Positions 30,482 to 34,317 of a stretch of DNA of 34,317 bases are shown here, piece after piece. The position numbers and the translations under genes were made by a program. Source of the stretch: Candidatus Poseidoniales archaeon (GTDB taxonomy: Archaea > Thermoplasmatota > Poseidoniia > Poseidoniales > Poseidoniaceae); the NCBI GenBank assembly GCA_003602605.1, contig QQRW01000041.1:1-34317 (forward strand), written 5' to 3'. The notes under the pieces are model-generated. The model made no database searches, was not told the DNA's origin, and saw only the letters and a program-made list of their open reading frames with translations. Numbering within the stretch: the first letter of the stretch is position 1; every line of letters starts with the position of its first letter.

Positions 30482-32958
30482 CTGAAGAAGAACAACAAGA
30501 AAAAATAGGAACGATTGACAAATACTTCCCCGACAGAGGATTTGGTTTTCTTGAAGACGACCTTTTCTTCCACATCGAAAAGACTCCTGAGGAAATCCAC
30601 CCCTTTTTAGAAGAGGGTTTGAAAGTAAATTACACAGAAGTAATGGGAAACAAGGGGCTGACTGCCATTATTTCCTCAACCGTAGAACAATTGCAGAAAG
30701 AGATATTCAACGGTGATTATACTATCATCGACCCCAAAAAAATCCTTTTACCAGAAACCATCGAAATCATTCAAGCCACAATTGAACAGAGAGGAGCAAT
30801 CTTAATTCCGGGCATCTTGAGTAGGTTCCCAGAAGATTTTGGGGAAGTCAAGAAATATAAAGAGAGAAAATTGATGGGGAAAATTGAGGAGTTTCTTAAG
30901 GAGACATTTAGCGACTCAAGTGTTGCCGATTTCGACCTCTTTTCTGCACAAAAGAAAGGAAGTATTACTTCAATCATAGGACATCCTTTCTTACAGGAAA
31001 CTTCGCCTTTTACTTGGCTCATACGCAAAAAAAGCGTCGACGTATCCTTCAATCCGAGAAAGGGAATTCCTGATGCATTGTTGCAGTTCATCTACTCCCA
31101 TATCATCGAAAATCACAAGGATTGTTGGACCATTGTTGGAGATGAAACCGGCGACTTAGGAGAATTTAGTGGCGAGGAACCTAAGAACCATCATTCTGCA
31201 ATGTGCTGGGTTGTCATTCCACCACAATCAAAACTACCTGGATTACCATCAGGGTTTCATGTTCATGAAGATGAAAACTATATGCTAATAGCCACTGATA
31301 ACCTCAGCGAATCAAATGATGTCGACATATACCAGTTCAAATACGCATCAGGCAATACAATTGAGGGTGTCCCGTTAGAATCTGCGCAAGTTCACCTGAA
31401 TCTGTGGAAGGATACATTACCCCTCGTGTTAAACAAAATTTCCGAACACTCAAATCGAACGCCGAAGGTTCGAATTTACATTGAACAAGTGGGTAATCTT
31501 GAGCCAGGAACCAATCCAGTCACAGCCCTTCTTTCAAATTGGAAACTTGCAATGGGCGATGAGTGGGTGAACATCGAGAAGGCCACGGTCCTTGCAAAGA
31601 GTCCTCTTGAACATCCTTGGCTTGGGTATCCCGATGCTGTTGGTTTCATCAATTCCCCGAGATCTTGGAATAATCCGGAATTGAAACCAAAGATTGCTCA
31701 ACTCAAGAAGCGATTAGTTGAATCGCCTTACCGTCAATACGAACTCGGTAAAATCAACGGGTTGTTCATGACGCCCGGTCAAACCCCAGTTCAATTTGTC
31801 AAGGCACTCTTTGATTTCCCTCAGCGGGATATGAAGGAATACATCGTTGAATACTATGGGCAGCAACTAAGAAAGCGAATTCAAGTGTTGAATGGACGCG
31901 ATTGGCATACGATTCTAGAAGAGATGGAACAGCATTCTGGTGCTCTTCAAGGCCAAAACGCTACTTCCGTTATCTTCGATCATACGGATATTGAGGCTAC
32001 ATTGTCTCAATTGAGAACAGACTCGTTGAAATTCAACTTCTTAATGGCCCTTTTGGGCTGTTCAAACCACAACGGTGATACAGAGCGTTCCCAATTTTGT
32101 AAAAACAATATTGTTACATTGATGGATTCTGAATTTGAACCTACTCGGCAACAAAAAATGCATTTCCTCAATCTGTCAAATGGAGCAAACGACAATGAAT
32201 TTGATTTCAGCATTGATAATGAAGAGATTTTCTCACTTCTCGAAGAGGTCAAGGATGGATTCCAAAATGATGATGAACGCAAACTTGCAGGGGCATATGC
32301 TCTAACCCTCGGACTTCGCTGCAGTGAAGACGACCTCAACATTGCATGGGACATAGAAGAACTTCTGCGTGGGGACTCATGTAGGGATCCTCTTGGCACA
32401 AATCACGCAAGGCGACTCAACATCAAAGCGGAACTCATGCTTGCGAAAGGAGAATATGTCAAAGCTCGGAGCTTCATGGAAGTTGAAATACCAGAAGAGA
32501 TCGAAAATTCACTTCCAGACCTGCTTCGACAAGACGGCTTTTTTGTGGCAGCCCTCATGAAAGCATGCGCTCTTAGTGAAGAAGATGCAGGGAAGTTTGA
32601 GGAATACTCAAGCTATGTTCCTGCCTTGTTGGACAAAAGGCACCCATCTCAACGAATAGCCTACTGGACAGCACGTTGGGCATGGCAAATCGGACGAGAG
32701 AATGATTCAGTGGTGCAACTTTGCACAGAACATCTCATTGAATTAACAAAGCAAGAAATTTTCACAAAAGAAGCACCCGGAGTAATACTCTCATGTGAAC
32801 TTCTCGACCTACACATACTCGGCTTGGTTGAGTTTGATGTTCAAGGATTCCATCAAACCGTCTTGGAAAATTCAACCGCATCAACCAGGGCTTGGGTCGA
32901 AGAACACACACCAAATGATGACGATTGGTTGGCTCCTTTAACGTACAATTACCGATAA
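30478..32958 (+). CDS. Cold-shock-like / DUF3800-like / helical-repeat fusion (826 aa)
   Basis: Residues about 8-65 resemble a cold-shock/S1-like RNA-binding fold: GTIDKYFPDRGFGFLEDDLFFHIEK...LKVNYTEVMGNKGLTAI, with the aromatic RGFGF and LFFHI patches. After a linker, about 215-390 looks like DUF3800, an RNase-H-fold putative nuclease: IVGDETGD (Asp222, Glu223, Asp226), RIYIEQVG (Glu336) and GYPDAVGFINS (Asp386). The order of acidic residues suits a metal site. The rest (about 400-826) is helical, with TPR-like pieces such as KAELMLAKGEYVKARSFMEVEI. ATG 30478 overlaps the preceding stop, with GAGGTGA upstream. It would be an RNA-binding nuclease and probably the effector of the operon, but that is inference. 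Confidence 0.78.
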   Translation: MTEEEQQEKIGTIDKYFPDRGFGFLEDDLFFHIEKTPEEIHPFLEEGLKVNYTEVMGNKGLTAIISSTVEQLQKEIFNGDYTIIDPKKILLPETIEIIQATIEQRGAILIPGILSRFPEDFGEVKKYKERKLMGKIEEFLKETFSDSSVADFDLFSAQKKGSITSIIGHPFLQETSPFTWLIRKKSVDVSFNPRKGIPDALLQFIYSHIIENHKDCWTIVGDETGDLGEFSGEEPKNHHSAMCWVVIPPQSKLPGLPSGFHVHEDENYMLIATDNLSESNDVDIYQFKYASGNTIEGVPLESAQVHLNLWKDTLPLVLNKISEHSNRTPKVRIYIEQVGNLEPGTNPVTALLSNWKLAMGDEWVNIEKATVLAKSPLEHPWLGYPDAVGFINSPRSWNNPELKPKIAQLKKRLVESPYRQYELGKINGLFMTPGQTPVQFVKALFDFPQRDMKEYIVEYYGQQLRKRIQVLNGRDWHTILEEMEQHSGALQGQNATSVIFDHTDIEATLSQLRTDSLKFNFLMALLGCSNHNGDTERSQFCKNNIVTLMDSEFEPTRQQKMHFLNLSNGANDNEFDFSIDNEEIFSLLEEVKDGFQNDDERKLAGAYALTLGLRCSEDDLNIAWDIEELLRGDSCRDPLGTNHARRLNIKAELMLAKGEYVKARSFMEVEIPEEIENSLPDLLRQDGFFVAALMKACALSEEDAGKFEEYSSYVPALLDKRHPSQRIAYWTARWAWQIGRENDSVVQLCTEHLIELTKQEIFTKEAPGVILSCELLDLHILGLVEFDVQGFHQTVLENSTASTRAWVEEHTPNDDDWLAPLTYNYR

Positions 32959-33024
32959 CTGTTTGAGAACGAATTTGAGTACTCTTTGAGTCATTCATAC
33001 TTGCTGAACTTTGCAATTTTAATT

Positions 33025-33034
33025 ACATATAATT
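33025..33034 (+). promoter_or_regulatory. AT-rich promoter of the HEPN-like gene
   Basis: The 110-bp gap after the operon holds ACATATAATT followed by TTTTTATC. The first would set transcription start near 33055, about 14 nt before ATG 33069. The next gene is therefore probably transcribed apart from the operon, and the T-rich tracts may also end operon transcription. Confidence 0.45.
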
Positions 33035-33068
33035 TTTATCAAAGAAACGACGAGGGGTCATCAGTCCT

Positions 33069-34235
33069 ATGTCCGAAAAGATGCCTGGAAAAGAATTGGT
33101 AGTTGCAAAAACGCTGCACTGTGAGCATCGCTCGTTTACAAAAACGTTGTTTAGAAAATCTAAGGTCCCAATCACGTTATTCTCAAATGGCACATTGTAC
33201 ACCGATAGTAACGATCCTCTGTCGCACGAATCTACACGCCAGATTAACATTAAGGGAGCCACTGTAAGATATCATTTTTCAAACGAAGGTCACAAATTCA
33301 CATACAGAGTATCGACCATCATTTCTCTCGTATCTTCACTCTTATTGTTTGGACTGGCCATGGCATGGACTGACAGAATCCTTATCGGAGATTTAGGCAA
33401 TGGAACTGGAGATTTACTCCAACATTTGTTCTACTTCTGGCCTGTAATTGTGTGGATAATTATTGACTTCGCTAGGGATAGAATTGGCGAACAAGAAAAA
33501 CTTGAGATCACTTACGAAAAGGACAAAACAATCTTACTAAAAGGCGATTTACCGTTTCAAGGAGAACATAATTTCTCTGCAATGATGATTTGTATCAGCA
33601 TTGCTACAACAGCAATCGTCATCTCACCTGAAGACGGTTTATCCGTTCTTTTGTTTGGTTTATTATTTTGGGGTGTAATCCTATATTCATTATTCTCAGT
33701 CCTAGGCTGGTTTCTCGCCACGCATGAAGAGGATAAAGAACGAAGCCACCAAGACTTAATCCAATTCTATTTTGCAATCATGAACATCAAGGAAGGAGAA
33801 ATAAAGGTAGAACAATTTGAGAATAAAGAGGATTTCAAAAACATCATCAGCATGAAGGAGAAGCTTACTGTGTATCAAAAAATCCTTGATCAATCTAAAG
33901 CATCTAAAGACATTTTTACATCGAACTCCCCTTCTCTCGTTGTTATTGCAATTGGAGCAACTACCGAGTATCTCATGATGCGAGCGTGTGAATCATTGGG
34001 AGTCACCCGTAAGAAAAACGCACGCCCGACCCTTCAAACATTTATTCATGAATACCAAACTAAGGCAAAAATGGATGACAAAAACATCTCTCAAGTTAAC
34101 TTGATTCGAGAGTACCGTAACAGAGCGACGCACAGTTTCAATATTGATTGGGATGAGTCAATCATTGTTATGAAACAGTTTACAAATTTTGTAGAATGGT
34201 ATGCCCAAGAGTATGCCAATATATTCGAAGAATAA
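33069..34235 (+). CDS. Membrane-anchored HEPN-like protein (388 aa)
   Basis: An N-terminal soluble part of about 80 residues is followed by about four hydrophobic helices (for example VSTIISLVSSLLLFGLAMAW, HLFYFWPVIVWIIIDFA, FSAMMICISIATTAIVIS and GLLFWGVILYSLFSVLGWFL). The C-terminal 100 residues look like a HEPN/DUF4145-type helical domain: VVIAIGATTEYLMMRACESLG, then REYRNRATHSFNID, where Arg350-Asn351 and His355 fit the R-x4-6-H ribonuclease motif. HEPN domains with this motif are often RNases in toxin and defence systems. The start is ATG 33069. It lies directly after the viperin operon but has its own promoter, so it may be a co-inherited effector or an unrelated gene. Base composition is more AT-rich than the left half. 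Confidence 0.72.
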   Translation: MSEKMPGKELVVAKTLHCEHRSFTKTLFRKSKVPITLFSNGTLYTDSNDPLSHESTRQINIKGATVRYHFSNEGHKFTYRVSTIISLVSSLLLFGLAMAWTDRILIGDLGNGTGDLLQHLFYFWPVIVWIIIDFARDRIGEQEKLEITYEKDKTILLKGDLPFQGEHNFSAMMICISIATTAIVISPEDGLSVLLFGLLFWGVILYSLFSVLGWFLATHEEDKERSHQDLIQFYFAIMNIKEGEIKVEQFENKEDFKNIISMKEKLTVYQKILDQSKASKDIFTSNSPSLVVIAIGATTEYLMMRACESLGVTRKKNARPTLQTFIHEYQTKAKMDDKNISQVNLIREYRNRATHSFNIDWDESIIVMKQFTNFVEWYAQEYANIFEE

Positions 34236-34266
34236 TTCCCGTCTGGTAACAGTCAACCTCTCGATT

Positions 34267-34313
34267 AGCGGGGAACACGATGAAATCTAATGCCTACGAA
34301 AGTGGTCCCCGCT
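34267..34313. repeat. Inverted repeat at the right edge
   Basis: AGCGGGGAAC (34267-34276) pairs with GGTCCCCGCT (34304-34313) in 9 of 10 positions, with a 27-nt loop between. It lies 31 bp after the HEPN-like stop. The arms recall a tRNA acceptor stem but the loop is far too short for a tRNA. It could be a terminator-like hairpin, a mobile-element end, or part of a structure that continues past the window. Confidence 0.4.
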
Positions 34314-34317
34314 CCCA

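Larger units (their letters stand above)
19220..32958 (+). other. Nine-gene viperin-led operon (candidate defence system)
   Basis: Nine + strand genes run from the viperin-like gene (19273) to the CSD/DUF3800-like gene (32958). Stops and starts overlap as ATGA or TTGA at six of eight junctions (viperin/AAA+, helicase/554-aa protein, 554-aa/677-aa protein, 677-aa protein/DUF2997, DUF2997/DUF1257, NrdG-like/CSD fusion). The other two junctions have gaps of 10 and 8 nt, each with GAGGTGG or GAGGT ahead of the start. No promoter-sized gap exists inside. The one clear promoter-like box is at 19220. All parts are therefore probably made together in fixed proportion, as expected of a multi-protein complex or system. 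Confidence 0.85.

Noticed and set aside
34260-34317. A tRNA gene at the right edge
   Set aside because: The arms look like an acceptor stem, but only 27 nt separate them and no T-arm or anticodon arm is visible.
1-34317. CRISPR array, insertion sequence, integrase, rRNA or origin
   Set aside because: No regularly spaced repeats, transposase or integrase frames, rRNA stretches or origin-like clusters were found on either strand by eye.

Overview
The window looks like a marine archaeon of the Candidatus Poseidoniales (Marine Group II) type. Four things in the sequence point that way: an archaeal/eukaryotic-type ribosomal protein eL15; a secreted PhoX-like protein ending in a PGF-CTERM sorting signal; several TATA-like boxes about 24-28 nt upstream of start codons that lack a Shine-Dalgarno (leaderless transcripts); and a sunlit-water gene set with two photolyase/cryptochrome genes. 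The lineage is inferred, since no rRNA gene is present. Genes are densely packed, and some convergent neighbours nearly touch or overlap.

Left part (1-19.2 kb): mostly single genes of ordinary or accessory character. In order: a partial gene at the left edge, a 65-aa ORF and a zinc-ribbon membrane protein; a PhoX-like surface protein; a small YgaP/DUF2892-like membrane protein; RmuC; eL15; a rhodanese; a TrmH/SpoU-type RNA methyltransferase; an HNH endonuclease with a duplicated flanking domain; a thioredoxin-like lipoprotein; a thrombospondin-type-3 repeat membrane protein; and a HEAT-repeat protein. Then come a class II-like photolyase with a long extra C-terminus, a DsrE-like protein, a second photolyase/cryptochrome, an alkaline-ceramidase-like membrane protein, a CDP-alcohol phosphatidyltransferase, an ABA4-like membrane protein, and a DUF899 gene interrupted by an in-frame amber codon.

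Right part (19.2-34.2 kb): the main discovery. Nine genes on the + strand form one translationally coupled operon. Seven of the eight junctions are either ATGA/TTGA overlaps or stop-to-start spacings of about 10 nt or less, and the internal genes carry clear GAGGTG/GGAGG-type Shine-Dalgarno sequences. The order is: viperin-like radical SAM enzyme; Ycf46-type AAA+ ATPase; SF1 (Upf1/DNA2-like, COG1112-type) helicase; protein with a C-terminal PLD-like HxR motif; PLD-like protein with a long coiled coil; DUF2997; DUF1257 (Ycf35-like); NrdG-like radical SAM activase; and a cold-shock-domain/DUF3800-like nuclease/helical-repeat fusion. A separate promoter then drives a membrane-anchored HEPN-like protein.

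How the operon may work (inference): viperin would make a chain-terminating ddh-nucleotide. The AAA+, helicase, PLD-like and CSD-DUF3800 proteins look like a nucleic-acid surveillance and processing machine. The Ycf46/DUF2997/DUF1257/NrdG-like module would be a regulatory or maturation part. The combination resembles an antiviral defence system that, to my knowledge, has not been described as a unit.
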